From positions 372,001 through 436,000 of the forward strand of contig NZ_LQXM01000029.1 in the NCBI RefSeq assembly GCF_001648555.1: 64,000 nucleotides of DNA, written 5' to 3'. The stretch comes from Rossellomorea aquimaris TF-12 (GTDB taxonomy: Bacteria; Bacillota; Bacilli; Bacillales; Bacillaceae_B). This document shows positions 35,694-45,354 of the stretch, one piece after another. The position numbers were made by a program, and so were the translations under genes. The first letter of the stretch is position 1. Each line of letters opens with the position of its first letter. The notes beneath the pieces are model-generated. The model saw nothing but the letters and a program-made list of their open reading frames with translations, was not told the DNA's origin and did no database searches.

Positions 35694-36539
35694 TTAAATA
35701 GATTGATGGTTTTTAATTGTTAATGCCTGTGAAAGTGTTGAGGTAATGGTTAAATTGTCAAAACTTAATCCAAGCTGAACAGCTGTTTGGGCAATTTCAG
35801 GTCGTAAGCCCGATAGAATTGGTTTCACTCCTATTAACTGAAGAGCATCTATTAACTGAAAAATTTGGTGAGCCACCATTGTATCGATTAATACTACGCC
35901 AGACAAGTCAATAAATAAGTGAGATACTTCTTTATCTACACACTGCTCTAAAGCATTTTCCAATATTAACCCTGCTCTAGTTGGGTCGATATTCCCTACT
36001 AATGGTAGTAGGGCCGTGTCTTCGTTTAATGAAATAATTGGTGAGCTCAATTCATTAATAATTTCTTGCTGAGATTGAATTTGTTGTTCGATCACTTCAC
36101 TTTGTAACTCAGTATAACGAATCATAGCTTTATCAAAGGCTTCAATTAAAACCTCATTCCAAAGTTTATAAAGGTCAAAAATATTCTCATCCTCTTGGGT
36201 TTCAACAAATTGTTTAATGAAGCCTAAGTATTGATTTCGAACTCTCATAAACTCTCTTAAAATATAATGGTTGGGCGTTTCTAAGTGTTCTTTATCCTTA
36301 GCTACATCTAATACCCATTCATCTAATTCTTTATTAAAGCTCTCTCTATCCTTCACAAATACGTTACATAAGATTGCATGAAACGTAAAGTTTTGATTCT
36401 TTAATGTTTCAATTACACTAGGATCATTTGAAGAATATACTCCTGTTGGATCACTTTTATCAAGGGATTCATACCAATCGTCCGTTAATTTATGTGCTTT
36501 ACTGATTAGAAAATCGTATAATTCTTTATTTCTATGCAA
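35694..36539 (-). CDS. rsbRD: RsbRD-type stressosome protein with STAS domain
   Basis: A 281-residue cytoplasmic protein, the same length as Bacillus subtilis RsbRD (YqhA). The N-terminal sensor half (about 1-150) is helical. The STAS domain (about 165-275) contains DLSGVVLIDTMVAHQIF (a conserved phosphorylated Thr lies in LIDT) and LSGLRPEIAQTAVQLG. Stressosome RsbR proteins gather with RsbS and RsbT to control sigma-B. No sigma-B genes are seen here, as in Bacillus subtilis where yqhA is alone. Confidence 0.85.
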   Translation of the reverse strand: MHRNKELYDFLISKAHKLTDDWYESLDKSDPTGVYSSNDPSVIETLKNQNFTFHAILCNVFVKDRESFNKELDEWVLDVAKDKEHLETPNHYILREFMRVRNQYLGFIKQFVETQEDENIFDLYKLWNEVLIEAFDKAMIRYTELQSEVIEQQIQSQQEIINELSSPIISLNEDTALLPLVGNIDPTRAGLILENALEQCVDKEVSHLFIDLSGVVLIDTMVAHQIFQLIDALQLIGVKPILSGLRPEIAQTAVQLGLSFDNLTITSTLSQALTIKNHQSI

Positions 36540-37171
36540 ATAAATTCCTCCTGTTTAATATCATTCAATATCATTCATTACATTAATTAATCCTTTTGTT
36601 TGTAATTAAGGAATTTGTGGAAAGGTGGTACTGATAAAATAAAATTCAATCAGAAGGATACCAATTTTAGGATTTCTTAATCAACTTAATTCTAACTCTA
36701 ACAAAATTCTTTGTGTTATTCTACTTTTAACATAAAGATTGCTTCATTTAATTCCTCTTTTAGTCGCTTCACGAATCTCTCATTTATAAATGAATTTATA
36801 TTTGATAAAATTCTTCTATTTTCCTCAAATTACCTAATACTCTTTTCCTGAATACAAGAATTAATCAAAATATAGTAGATTATCTTATTTATGTAAATTT
36901 TATACAATTAAATGCATATTTATTAAAGAATATTCGAATTTTTTGTAAATTTACCTCTACAAATATCGATTTTAAGTATATAATATAATTATTAGTAAGA
37001 ATAATCTAATAATTAATACATGGTATTTTATTACTTTTTACCAATTAATTATAATACAAAATTTCTGATTGAGTTTGTTACCATTATACTAGATTTACCT
37101 ATTATTCATTTTTACATAATACATGTTTACACCTAGGTAGTGTGTCTAATATTGTTGGGGAGCTGGTAAAA
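36540..37171. other. AT-rich non-coding stretch
   Basis: About 630 bases without a supported gene on either strand. It is very AT-rich with short direct repeats (ATATCATTCA twice near 36560-36580). It probably holds the rsbRD promoter on the minus strand and that of the small plus-strand gene. I find no RNA gene or strong hairpin in it. Confidence 0.5.
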
Positions 37172-37375
37172 ATGAAAAAAAAACTTTCAAGAAAATGCAT
37201 AGAAATATTAGCTATACAAAATGCAATTACCTTTTGTCACAGAATTGGTATCTTGGCTAGTTCCTTCAATATTTCCATGATTACTGGGTTCTCTGAAGAA
37301 AAAATCATCGAAGTTCTAGATACCCAGTTTATTGGAGAGGATGCAATGAAAACACCCTGCATACGTGGAAGATAA
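37172..37375 (+). CDS. Small protein of unknown function
   Basis: A 67-residue Lys-rich protein (MKKKLSRKCIEILAIQNAIT). The middle (ASSFNISMITGFSEEKIIEVL) has a helix-turn-helix look but no clear family. The ATG at 37172 follows GGGGAG at ten bases, and a strong terminator follows the stop, so the gene may be real. An in-frame GTG ten codons earlier is also possible. Confidence 0.4.
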   Translation: MKKKLSRKCIEILAIQNAITFCHRIGILASSFNISMITGFSEEKIIEVLDTQFIGEDAMKTPCIRGR

Positions 37376-37386
37376 CGATTTTGACA

Positions 37387-37422
37387 AAAGAAGCCAATGC
37401 CTGTAGTGGCATTGGCTTCTTT
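37387..37422. terminator. Bidirectional terminator
   Basis: A perfect 15-bp hairpin (37387-37401 with 37408-37422). It ends the small plus-strand gene and lies beyond metH on the minus strand. Confidence 0.88.
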
Positions 37423-37448
37423 CATTCAGTGAATTCCTCTATTACGAT

Positions 37449-40400
37449 TCAAAGGACATTGAAATACCGCGCTTCTGGATGAGCAAATACCATTGCTGTG
37501 ACGGATGCCTCTGGCTCCATCATACACCCATCTGTCAATTCTATCCCAATTCTTTCAGGTTGAATTAATTTGAATAACTTTTTCTGATCTTCAAGCTCTG
37601 GACATGCTGGATAGCCGAATGAAAATCGTTGACCTTGATATTTTGTTCTGAATTTATCTTGTATTGTAGAATCCACAGGATCAGGAAATCCCCAACGACC
37701 TCTCATTATTTCATGTACTCTCTCTGCTAATCCTTCTGCTGTTTCTAAAGCTAAAGCTTGAATGGCATGACTTTCGAGAAATCTTCCTTGCTCTTTTAAT
37801 GTTTTTGCCCACTCTCTAATTTGATATCCAGCGGTGGCTGCAAAGAAACCTACATAATCCACTTCTCCGCTCTCTACTGATTGAATGTAATCAGCCAGGC
37901 ATAAGTGCTGATTTTTCATTTGCCTAGGGAAAGAAAAGCGTTCAATGTGTTTTGATGCATCATTTGGGTCATAAATGATAATATCATTTCCATCTGATTG
38001 TGCAGGGAAAAATTGATACATGGCTGAAGCACGAATGATTCCTTTATTTTTTGCTTTTTCAAACAGTTCATCTGTCATGGTTTTCAGCTGTATAGTTTTT
38101 GCATCTTTTTCTTCTAGTAATCTAGAAATCTTCCCTTTTAAACCCAGGTGATGACCTAAAAGCATTTGTTGATTTATATATGGTTGAACCTGGTCTAAGG
38201 AGAATTCTTTGATGATATGTGGTTTTAAATCGATTGGAGTAAACACTTCAGTATCACTTGATACAGAAGATCGTACTTTTACTGCAACTGAAGAATGGAT
38301 TGTCGGTACATCTTCAATTTCTGGAGTTTCTAACTGCTTTAGTTGATTTTCCTTTACCAACTTTTCTCTGGCTTCTTTATTTTGAATATCTCTCATTATT
38401 CTTAGACCATCCATGGCATCCTTTGCATACATCACCAGCCCATCATATTCTCGAGCTATTTTTGTAGTAGTGAATTTTCTTGTAAGAGCAGCTCCTCCTA
38501 CAACAATAGGGACATTGATAAACGATTGCTTTAAGTCTTGTGCAGTTAAAACCATTTGTTGGGCAGATTTCACAAGCAGACCCGATAAGCCTACTATGTC
38601 TGGTTTTTCCTTACGTATCACTTCAATTAATTCTTGAGGAGTTACTTTAATCCCTAAATCAATTACTTTGTAGCCATTGTTACTTAAAATGATTTCTACA
38701 AGATTCTTCCCGATATCATGAACGTCACCCTTTACTGTGGCCAATAACACTTTCCCTCTCGTAGAAGTACTGTCGGATTGTTCCATATAAGGTTCTAGAT
38801 AAGCTACTGCCGCCTTCATTACCTCAGCACTTTGTAATACCTCTGCGACAATTAACTGGTTATCATTAAACAACCTCCCCACTTCTCCCATACCATTCAT
38901 CAACGGACCGTTTATAATCGATAATGGTGTAGGGTATTTCCTAAGGGCTATTTCGAGATCATGTAATAATCCTTCCTTTGTCCCTTCCACTATATAATGA
39001 GACAAACGTTCTTCTAAAGTCATCGTATTAACAGGAGCTTTCACATCTTTTTTCTTTCCTCTGTAAAACTCTGTGAACTCTGCAAGGCTTTCATTTGTTG
39101 TTTCGAATAACAGCCTTTCTCCTAAGGCTACTTCATCTTTTGGAATGGAAGCAAAGCGTTCCAGCCTTTCTGTATTTACAATTGCATAATCGAGACCCGC
39201 TTTTGTACAGTGATATAAATATATCGCATTTAATATTTCTCTTCCTACTGGAGGAAGTCCAAATGAAACATTACTAACTCCAAGTATCTGCGGGCATTTT
39301 GGATAAGTCTGTTTTATTCTTTTTATTCCTTCTATCGTTGCTTTAGCAGAACCTATATATTGCTTGTCACCGGTGCCAACAGGAAACACTAATGGATCGA
39401 AGATAATATCTTCAGATTTAATTCCATATTTCTCGGTTAATAGCTTGTGTGAGCGAATAGCTATTTCAACTTTTCGATCAGCAGTTACGCCCATCCCTTT
39501 CTCATCGATTGTCCCTACCACAACAGCAGCCCCATATTTTTTCATTAACTGAGCTACTACTTCGAATTTTTCTTCTCCATCTTCTAAATTAATAGAATTG
39601 ATAATTACTTTCCCTTGTATGTATTTAAGGGAACTCTCTAGTACAGCTTGATCTGTCGAATCTATAATAAGTGGAACTTTAACTTTCTTTACTACTTGTT
39701 GAATAAAGCTATCCATGTCTTCTCGTTCTTCCCGATCGGGATCAGCAAGACAAATATCAATCACTTGTGCCCCATTTTTCACCTGTGCCCTAGCAATCTC
39801 AGATGCTTCCTCTATTTTATTTTCAGCTATCAACCTTTTGAATTTCCTTGAACCAATGACATTCGTCCTTTCACCAACTAGTATAGGTCTTGAATCCTCA
39901 TTTTCATAAACAATTGGTTCAATTCCAGAAATTGCATGAGGATGAGAATGCTTTGGACTCCGAGGTTTTATTCCTTTCACTACATTTGAGAGAGCCTGAA
40001 TATGATCAGGCGTCGTGCCACAGCAACCTCCAACGATATTTAACCACCCTTTTTCAGCAAATCCTTTTATTTTCTCTGCAAGGGAATTGGGTGTTTCACT
40101 ATAATTACCCTCTTCATCAGGTAAACCTGCATTCGGGTAACAGCTAACATAAGTTGTCGCCAAGTTAGCCAAGGTCCTTATGTGGTCACGCATAAATTCA
40201 GGTCCAGTTGCACAATTCAGACCTACTACTAAAGGTTTTAAATGTTCCAAAGACAAATAAAAGGCCTCTATGTTTTGACCTCCGAGAGTCGTACCCATTG
40301 GTTCAATCGTACCCGATAACAAAATAGGGATCTCCCTGCCACATAGGCGAAAAGCTTCTTTTATTCCAAGGTTAGCTGCTTTGACATTCAACGCATCCTG

Positions 40401-40892
40401 ACTAGTCTCTAGAAGTAGGAGATCCACTCCTCCGTCTAAAAGACCTTGTGCTTGAATACGGTAATTCTCAATCAACTCATTGAAGGTTACTCCTCCTGTT
40501 ACAGATAATGTTTTTGTTGTCGGTCCCATTGAACCTGCTACAAACCGTGGCCATTCTGATGTTGAGAGACGCTCTTTTGCATTGATTGCAATATTGGCTG
40601 CAACTTTGTTTATCTCATATGCCTTTGACCCTAAACCATATTCATCTAGAACGATTGGCGTAGCACCAAAGGTGTTGGTCTCGATAATATCAGCACCAGC
40701 TTGTAAATATTCTAGATGAATATTGTAAATGACATCAGGAACAGTAAAGACTAAATGTTCATTACAGCCGTCTAACTCTTCTCCACCAAAATCCAAAGCA
40801 GTTAGATTTGCTTGTTGAAGCATAGTTCCCATTGCCCCATCAAGGACTAATATTTTTTTCTTAAGCTGTTCTTCAAATAATGTGATGGTCAT
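37449..40892 (-). CDS. metH: Cobalamin-dependent methionine synthase
   Basis: A 1147-residue enzyme that makes methionine from homocysteine and 5-methyltetrahydrofolate through methylcobalamin. All modules are present: homocysteine domain (1-310; zinc Cys227, Cys290, Cys291 in GGCCGT), pterin domain (about 335-600), B12-binding module with D723-x-H725-x2-G728 (DVHDIG), and the activation domain for S-adenosylmethionine with RFSFGYPACPELEDQ near the end. The ATG at 40892 follows GGGAGG and overlaps the yitJ-like gene by 20 bases. It is the last gene of the S-box operon. Length is normal for the family. Confidence 0.96.
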   Translation of the reverse strand: MTITLFEEQLKKKILVLDGAMGTMLQQANLTALDFGGEELDGCNEHLVFTVPDVIYNIHLEYLQAGADIIETNTFGATPIVLDEYGLGSKAYEINKVAANIAINAKERLSTSEWPRFVAGSMGPTTKTLSVTGGVTFNELIENYRIQAQGLLDGGVDLLLLETSQDALNVKAANLGIKEAFRLCGREIPILLSGTIEPMGTTLGGQNIEAFYLSLEHLKPLVVGLNCATGPEFMRDHIRTLANLATTYVSCYPNAGLPDEEGNYSETPNSLAEKIKGFAEKGWLNIVGGCCGTTPDHIQALSNVVKGIKPRSPKHSHPHAISGIEPIVYENEDSRPILVGERTNVIGSRKFKRLIAENKIEEASEIARAQVKNGAQVIDICLADPDREEREDMDSFIQQVVKKVKVPLIIDSTDQAVLESSLKYIQGKVIINSINLEDGEEKFEVVAQLMKKYGAAVVVGTIDEKGMGVTADRKVEIAIRSHKLLTEKYGIKSEDIIFDPLVFPVGTGDKQYIGSAKATIEGIKRIKQTYPKCPQILGVSNVSFGLPPVGREILNAIYLYHCTKAGLDYAIVNTERLERFASIPKDEVALGERLLFETTNESLAEFTEFYRGKKKDVKAPVNTMTLEERLSHYIVEGTKEGLLHDLEIALRKYPTPLSIINGPLMNGMGEVGRLFNDNQLIVAEVLQSAEVMKAAVAYLEPYMEQSDSTSTRGKVLLATVKGDVHDIGKNLVEIILSNNGYKVIDLGIKVTPQELIEVIRKEKPDIVGLSGLLVKSAQQMVLTAQDLKQSFINVPIVVGGAALTRKFTTTKIAREYDGLVMYAKDAMDGLRIMRDIQNKEAREKLVKENQLKQLETPEIEDVPTIHSSVAVKVRSSVSSDTEVFTPIDLKPHIIKEFSLDQVQPYINQQMLLGHHLGLKGKISRLLEEKDAKTIQLKTMTDELFEKAKNKGIIRASAMYQFFPAQSDGNDIIIYDPNDASKHIERFSFPRQMKNQHLCLADYIQSVESGEVDYVGFFAATAGYQIREWAKTLKEQGRFLESHAIQALALETAEGLAERVHEIMRGRWGFPDPVDSTIQDKFRTKYQGQRFSFGYPACPELEDQKKLFKLIQPERIGIELTDGCMMEPEASVTAMVFAHPEARYFNVL

Positions 40893-42723
40893 AGGGAACC
40901 TCCCTTTCTGAATGTACTTTCTCATTAATATATTGAATCAATTCAATGGACATGTCATAGCGAACAAACGGAGTAATCAGATAAATTCCATTAAATAATT
41001 CCAAAGCAGTATCTAATAGCTCCTTAGCGATTTCCATCCCAACTGCTCTTGCTCTCACAGGATCTCTTCCAGCATTTTTCATTCTTAATCGCGTCGAATG
41101 GGGAACGTTAATACCAGGAACCTCATAATGAAGAAATTCAGCATTTCTACTACTTAATAATGGCATGACTCCAATAAATATCGGTGTATTTATATGTTTA
41201 GTAGCTTCATATATTTGAATCATTTCATCTCTTCCGAATATTGGTTGAGAAATGAAATAATCAGCACCAGCGTCTCTTTTTCTTTCTAACCTTTTTACTG
41301 ATGCATCTAAATGACGAAATTTCGGATTAAAAGCGGCACCAACTGAAAATTGAGTTCGCTCTCTTAATGATTTACCAGAGAAGGATATTCCTTCATTGTT
41401 TTGCTTAATTAATTCGATTAACTCAATGGAAGATAAATCATACACTGATGCAGCACCTGGAAAATCTCCTATTTTGGCAGGATCACCTGTAATCGCAAGG
41501 ATGTTATGAATACCTAAAGTGTGTAACCCCATAAGGTGAGATTGAAGTCCAATGAGGTTACGATCACGGCAGGTAAGATGGACTAAAGGAGTTAAATTGA
41601 ATTTGGACTTTATTATACTTCCGATTGCATCATTACTTATTCTAGGAGATGCTAAAGGATTATCGGCAAGGGTTAGTGCATCTATTCCAACATTTTTTAA
41701 CGCTTTAGCTCCCTGAAAAAACAAACGGGTATCCAAATGTTTAGGTGGATCTAGTTCCACGATAACCGTCTTTTTATCTTTTACTTCTTCATGCAATAGC
41801 TTTCCAGTAATTGGTGTAGAAGCTAGACTCACCTTCTGTTTCATTTTTACAACTTTTTCGTTCACGGGTTCCCTGTTATTTAAACGCTTTGTAACGGCAC
41901 GTATATGTTCAGGAGTGGTTCCACAACATCCACCAATAATCCTGGCTCCCTGTGCTCTTAACTCATTACTCATGTCACCAAAATACTCAGGTTCTGCAGA
42001 ATAATAAAACCTTCCTTCTTCATAATTAGGTAAACTCGCGTTTGGATATACAGATAAAAAAGCGGACTTAGGTAGAGGTACTTCTTGTAGTGAATTTACC
42101 ATATGAAATGGACCCATTCGACAATTAATCCCTACCACATCTGCTCCAATCATTTCTAATTGTTGTAAAGCCTCCCCCACATTCATTCCGTTTTGAAGAA
42201 CTCCAGGTTCATGATGAGATACTTGGGCAATCACTGGAATATCTGTTTCACGCTTTGCAATCCCTAAAACTGTAGATAATTCTTCAAAGTCATAAAAGGT
42301 TTCTAAAAGAATCCCATCCACCCCTTCTAAAAGCAAGCAATAAAGCTGTTCACGAAAACTTCGCTTAATTTCTTCTAATGATATGTTCTGTTTTAAAGAT
42401 CTTATCCCCCCGATAGTCCCTAATATATAAGTAGATTTTCCTGCTGCCTTTTTAGCTAATCGTACTGCCGTTGTATTAATCAATTTAACTGAGTCTTCTA
42501 ATCCGTATCTTGAAAGTTTTTCGTAATTGGCTCCATACGTATTGGTTTGTATAATGTCAGCTCCAGCTTGAATATAATCCCTGTGAACCTTCACTACTTC
42601 ATTTGGGTGGGAGAGATTTAATTCTTCAAAACATCTGTCTACACCATATGAATACAACAAGGTTCCAATAGCACCATCAGCAATAAGGATTCTATCTTTT
42701 AATTCTTCTATTAATGGTCTCAT
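40873..42723 (-). CDS. yitJ: Bifunctional homocysteine S-methyltransferase / methylenetetrahydrofolate reductase
   Basis: A 616-residue fusion. Residues 1-300 form a homocysteine methyltransferase domain with zinc cysteines in GINCRMGP (about 200) and GGCCGTTPEH (about 266-275). Residues about 310-616 form the MetF-type reductase with the FAD-binding LITGDP-like text (AITGDPAKIG) and ITQPIFG-like ISQPIFG. It supplies 5-methyltetrahydrofolate to MetH and may transfer methyl groups itself. The architecture matches Bacillus subtilis YitJ, which is also S-box controlled. The start follows GGAGGTGG. It overlaps metH by 20 bases. Confidence 0.93.
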   Translation of the reverse strand: MRPLIEELKDRILIADGAIGTLLYSYGVDRCFEELNLSHPNEVVKVHRDYIQAGADIIQTNTYGANYEKLSRYGLEDSVKLINTTAVRLAKKAAGKSTYILGTIGGIRSLKQNISLEEIKRSFREQLYCLLLEGVDGILLETFYDFEELSTVLGIAKRETDIPVIAQVSHHEPGVLQNGMNVGEALQQLEMIGADVVGINCRMGPFHMVNSLQEVPLPKSAFLSVYPNASLPNYEEGRFYYSAEPEYFGDMSNELRAQGARIIGGCCGTTPEHIRAVTKRLNNREPVNEKVVKMKQKVSLASTPITGKLLHEEVKDKKTVIVELDPPKHLDTRLFFQGAKALKNVGIDALTLADNPLASPRISNDAIGSIIKSKFNLTPLVHLTCRDRNLIGLQSHLMGLHTLGIHNILAITGDPAKIGDFPGAASVYDLSSIELIELIKQNNEGISFSGKSLRERTQFSVGAAFNPKFRHLDASVKRLERKRDAGADYFISQPIFGRDEMIQIYEATKHINTPIFIGVMPLLSSRNAEFLHYEVPGINVPHSTRLRMKNAGRDPVRARAVGMEIAKELLDTALELFNGIYLITPFVRYDMSIELIQYINEKVHSEREVPYDHHII

Positions 42724-42737
42724 TACACCACCTCCAT

Positions 42738-43922
42738 TTATAAGTTGATTACATCTTTTTGGGAATTAGATTTGATTTTTAGTAAGCCTTGTTCTATATC
42801 GTTAATTAAATCCTCTGTATTTTCTAATCCCACTGATAATCGAAGTAAGCCGTCTGTAATCCCCCTTTTTTCTCGCTCTTTTTTTGGCATGGAAGAATGG
42901 GACATCCGGCAAGGGTATGAGAGGATCGACTCCACAGCTCCTAGGCTAACAGCGAATACAGGGATTTTAACTGTTTTAATGAACTGCCTCACATCTTCTT
43001 CACTTCGTAAACGAAAGGAAAGTACTGCACCAGGCCCTTCAGCTTGGCGAACCTGTATTTCATGACCAAGATGACTTCTTAATCCTGGGTAAAAGACTTC
43101 TTCTACTTCATTTCTAGACTCTAGAAACCTCGCAATCTTATAGGCTGATTCAGACGACTCTTTCAATCTGACATGTAACGTCTTCAAACCCCTTAACAAT
43201 AACCAGCAATCTTGTACTCCTAAAACGGCTCCAAATGAATTTTGAAGGAACGTTAATTTTCTAGCAATTTCTTCATTTCCTGTTACGGCTAAACCTGCTA
43301 ATACATCACTATGGCCAGCAAGGAACTTCGTGGCGCTGTGTAAAACGACGTCTACTCCTAGGCATAAAGGTCGTTGAAGTAAAGGCGTCATAAAAGTATT
43401 ATCCAGAAACGTTAAGCAATGATTTGCTTTCGCAAGCTTAACCACTCCTTCAATGTCTGTAATATTTAAAAGTGGGTTTGATGGGGTTTCCATATAGATT
43501 ACCTTAGTGTTCGATTTAATCGCACATGCCACTTCGTTTAAATCCTGCATGTTCACAAAAGAGTACTCTATCCCAAATTTAGTCAACACTTCTGTAATCA
43601 TTCTATACGTACCGCCATACACTTCCTCAGAAACAACTACGTGATCTCCACTCGATAGTAATAAAAAGCTTGTAGAAATAGCAGCCATCCCTGAAGCAAA
43701 GGCGAATCCCTTAATTCCCCCTTCAAGCTCGGCAATGATTTCTTCTAATGTTTGGCGTGTTGGATTCCCAGAACGTGTGTAATCATAGGGGCCATACTTG
43801 TCAAAATCTTGTTGATGGAACGTTGTAGTGTGATGAACAGGGGTACTTACAGCACCTGTTTTCCCATCAATTCCATGAGAATGAATGATTGAAGTTTGAC
43901 TAGAAAATGGCCGGTTATTCAT
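42738..43922 (-). CDS. metC: Cystathionine beta-lyase
   Basis: A 394-residue PLP enzyme of the trans-sulfuration family that turns cystathionine into homocysteine. Family motifs: YTRSGNPTRQTLEE, SGMAAIS for the PLP phosphate, the Lys in SATKFLAGHSDVLAG (about 200), and SLGAVESILSYPCRMSHSSMP near the C-terminus. The MetC name (rather than MetI) rests on the order metI-metC and overall likeness to Bacillus subtilis; the two enzymes overlap in activity. The ATG at 43922 follows GGGGTGG and overlaps the metI end by eight bases. Confidence 0.88.
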   Translation of the reverse strand: MNNRPFSSQTSIIHSHGIDGKTGAVSTPVHHTTTFHQQDFDKYGPYDYTRSGNPTRQTLEEIIAELEGGIKGFAFASGMAAISTSFLLLSSGDHVVVSEEVYGGTYRMITEVLTKFGIEYSFVNMQDLNEVACAIKSNTKVIYMETPSNPLLNITDIEGVVKLAKANHCLTFLDNTFMTPLLQRPLCLGVDVVLHSATKFLAGHSDVLAGLAVTGNEEIARKLTFLQNSFGAVLGVQDCWLLLRGLKTLHVRLKESSESAYKIARFLESRNEVEEVFYPGLRSHLGHEIQVRQAEGPGAVLSFRLRSEEDVRQFIKTVKIPVFAVSLGAVESILSYPCRMSHSSMPKKEREKRGITDGLLRLSVGLENTEDLINDIEQGLLKIKSNSQKDVINL

Positions 43923-45036
43923 GAGTTTCCACCCCATTTCCTATCTGCTGAAATATCCTCTCTAAATCTCCAATCAAATCTTCTACATTCTCAATCCCTA
44001 CTGAAAAACGTAATAGACGATTACAGATTCCAAGTTGGAATCGAGTTTCTTCAGGAATATCCCCATGAGTTTGTAAAGCAGGATAAGTAATAAAACTCTC
44101 AACACCCCCTAGGCTTTCTGCAAAGGTGATAATCTGTAAATATTTTAAAAAGGGAGGAATCCATTCTTCTTTTTGAATTCGAAAGGATAACATGCCTCCT
44201 TTCCCTGGATAAAAAACTTCTTCTACACTGGGATGGCGATACAGGTATTCTACGATTCTCTTTGCATTTTTTTCATGTTGAGCCATTCTAAGGTGAAGAG
44301 TTTTCAAACCTCTAAGTAACAGCCAACAATCGAATGGTCCCAATACAGCACCACTTGAATTCTGTATGGTACAAAGTTGTTCTGCTATCATTTCGTCTTT
44401 CGCAACCACAAGACCAGCTAATACATCATTATGGCCTCCTAAATATTTCGTGGCACTATGGACAACAATATCTGCACCTTCAACAATTGGCTTCTGAAGG
44501 ACTGGAGTAAAAAATGTATTATCGACAATGAGAAGAATATTTTTCTCTCTAGTTATTTTTGCTACATTCGTAATACTGGTTTCATTCATCATTGGGTTGG
44601 TTGGGGTTTCTAGAATAATCCCTTTGGTAGAAGGAGTAATGCTATTCTCTAATGCATTCGTATCTCTCGTATCAATAAAATGAAATGTTAAACCATATTG
44701 CTTTTCCCATTGAACAAATAGTCTGTAACTCCCACCGTATAAATCTTCTGATACAATCAGTTCATCTCCAGTGGAAAAAAGAGTTAAAACCGCTGTAATA
44801 GCAGCCATGCCTGAGCTAAAGGCAAATCCCTTATACCCCTCCTCTAATTCAGAGATGACATCCTCTAACACGGACCGGGTAGGGTTCCCTGTTCGTGAAT
44901 AATCATATCCTGATGATTGACCAATCCCTTTATGCTCAAATGCTGTCGATAAATAAATCGGAAGGCTAACTGAACCTGTTCTTTCGTCCCTCCGGTTCCC
45001 TCCCTGAACAAGTAATGTTTCAATATGGTTTTTCAC
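43915..45036 (-). CDS. metI: Cystathionine gamma-synthase / O-acetylhomoserine thiolyase
   Basis: A 373-residue PLP enzyme that joins an activated homoserine with cysteine or sulfide. It shows YDYSRTGNPTRSVLE, SSGMAAITAVL, the PLP Lys in SATKYLGGHNDVLAG (about 194), and SLGGVESFITYPALQTHGD. It is slightly shorter than MetC because the segment after FYPGKGGM is missing about 20 residues, as in Bacillus MetI. It is the first gene behind the SAM-I riboswitch. The start codon follows AAAGGAGAG. Confidence 0.9.
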   Translation of the reverse strand: MKNHIETLLVQGGNRRDERTGSVSLPIYLSTAFEHKGIGQSSGYDYSRTGNPTRSVLEDVISELEEGYKGFAFSSGMAAITAVLTLFSTGDELIVSEDLYGGSYRLFVQWEKQYGLTFHFIDTRDTNALENSITPSTKGIILETPTNPMMNETSITNVAKITREKNILLIVDNTFFTPVLQKPIVEGADIVVHSATKYLGGHNDVLAGLVVAKDEMIAEQLCTIQNSSGAVLGPFDCWLLLRGLKTLHLRMAQHEKNAKRIVEYLYRHPSVEEVFYPGKGGMLSFRIQKEEWIPPFLKYLQIITFAESLGGVESFITYPALQTHGDIPEETRFQLGICNRLLRFSVGIENVEDLIGDLERIFQQIGNGVETHE

Positions 45037-45082
45037 ATTATCTCTCTCCTTTTCCTTCGAAATGACGAAAAGGGGACTAAAA

Positions 45083-45239
45083 CAAAAAACCTTCTTATTT
45101 GTATATAAGAAGGTTTAGATATTTCGTTCTCCCTCTTATCGTTCAAGTTGAAATCAACTTGCTGGAATTAGCACCATACCTGATTTTGGCTGGTTGCTGA
45201 GGTGTCATAGGGCCAGTCCCTCTACCTCTCTAGATAAGA
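45083..45239 (-). promoter_or_regulatory. SAM-I (S-box) riboswitch with terminator
   Basis: The minus strand reads CTTATCTAGAGAGG, then GGACTGGCCCTATGACACC, GCAACC, GGTGCTAATTCC and GATAAG, the S-box consensus, at about 45132-45239. A terminator (AAACCTTCTTA pairing with TAAGAAGGTTT) followed by six T lies at 45083-45116. It should switch the met operon off when S-adenosylmethionine is high. Confidence 0.95.
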
Positions 45240-45309
45240 AACTATTTAATTTTTTCAAATAATCATTTTTCTCCACGCACGGTGAATTGAAAATAAAAAA
45301 CTTTCTAAT

Positions 45310-45338
45310 AATTTATAACATACGAAATGCTTTGTCAA
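45310..45338 (-). promoter_or_regulatory. Promoter of the met operon
   Basis: On the minus strand a TTGACA (45333-45338) lies 17 bases from TAAATT (45310-45315), with a TATAAA two bases nearer as an alternative -10. It lies upstream of the SAM-I leader. Confidence 0.65.
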
Positions 45339-45354
45339 CGTGTATTTTTTATCT

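Noticed and set aside
36540-37141. Possible replication origin in the AT-rich gap
   Set aside because: No DnaA-box cluster is seen and the flanking genes are not origin genes, despite the dnaN-like gene elsewhere in the window.
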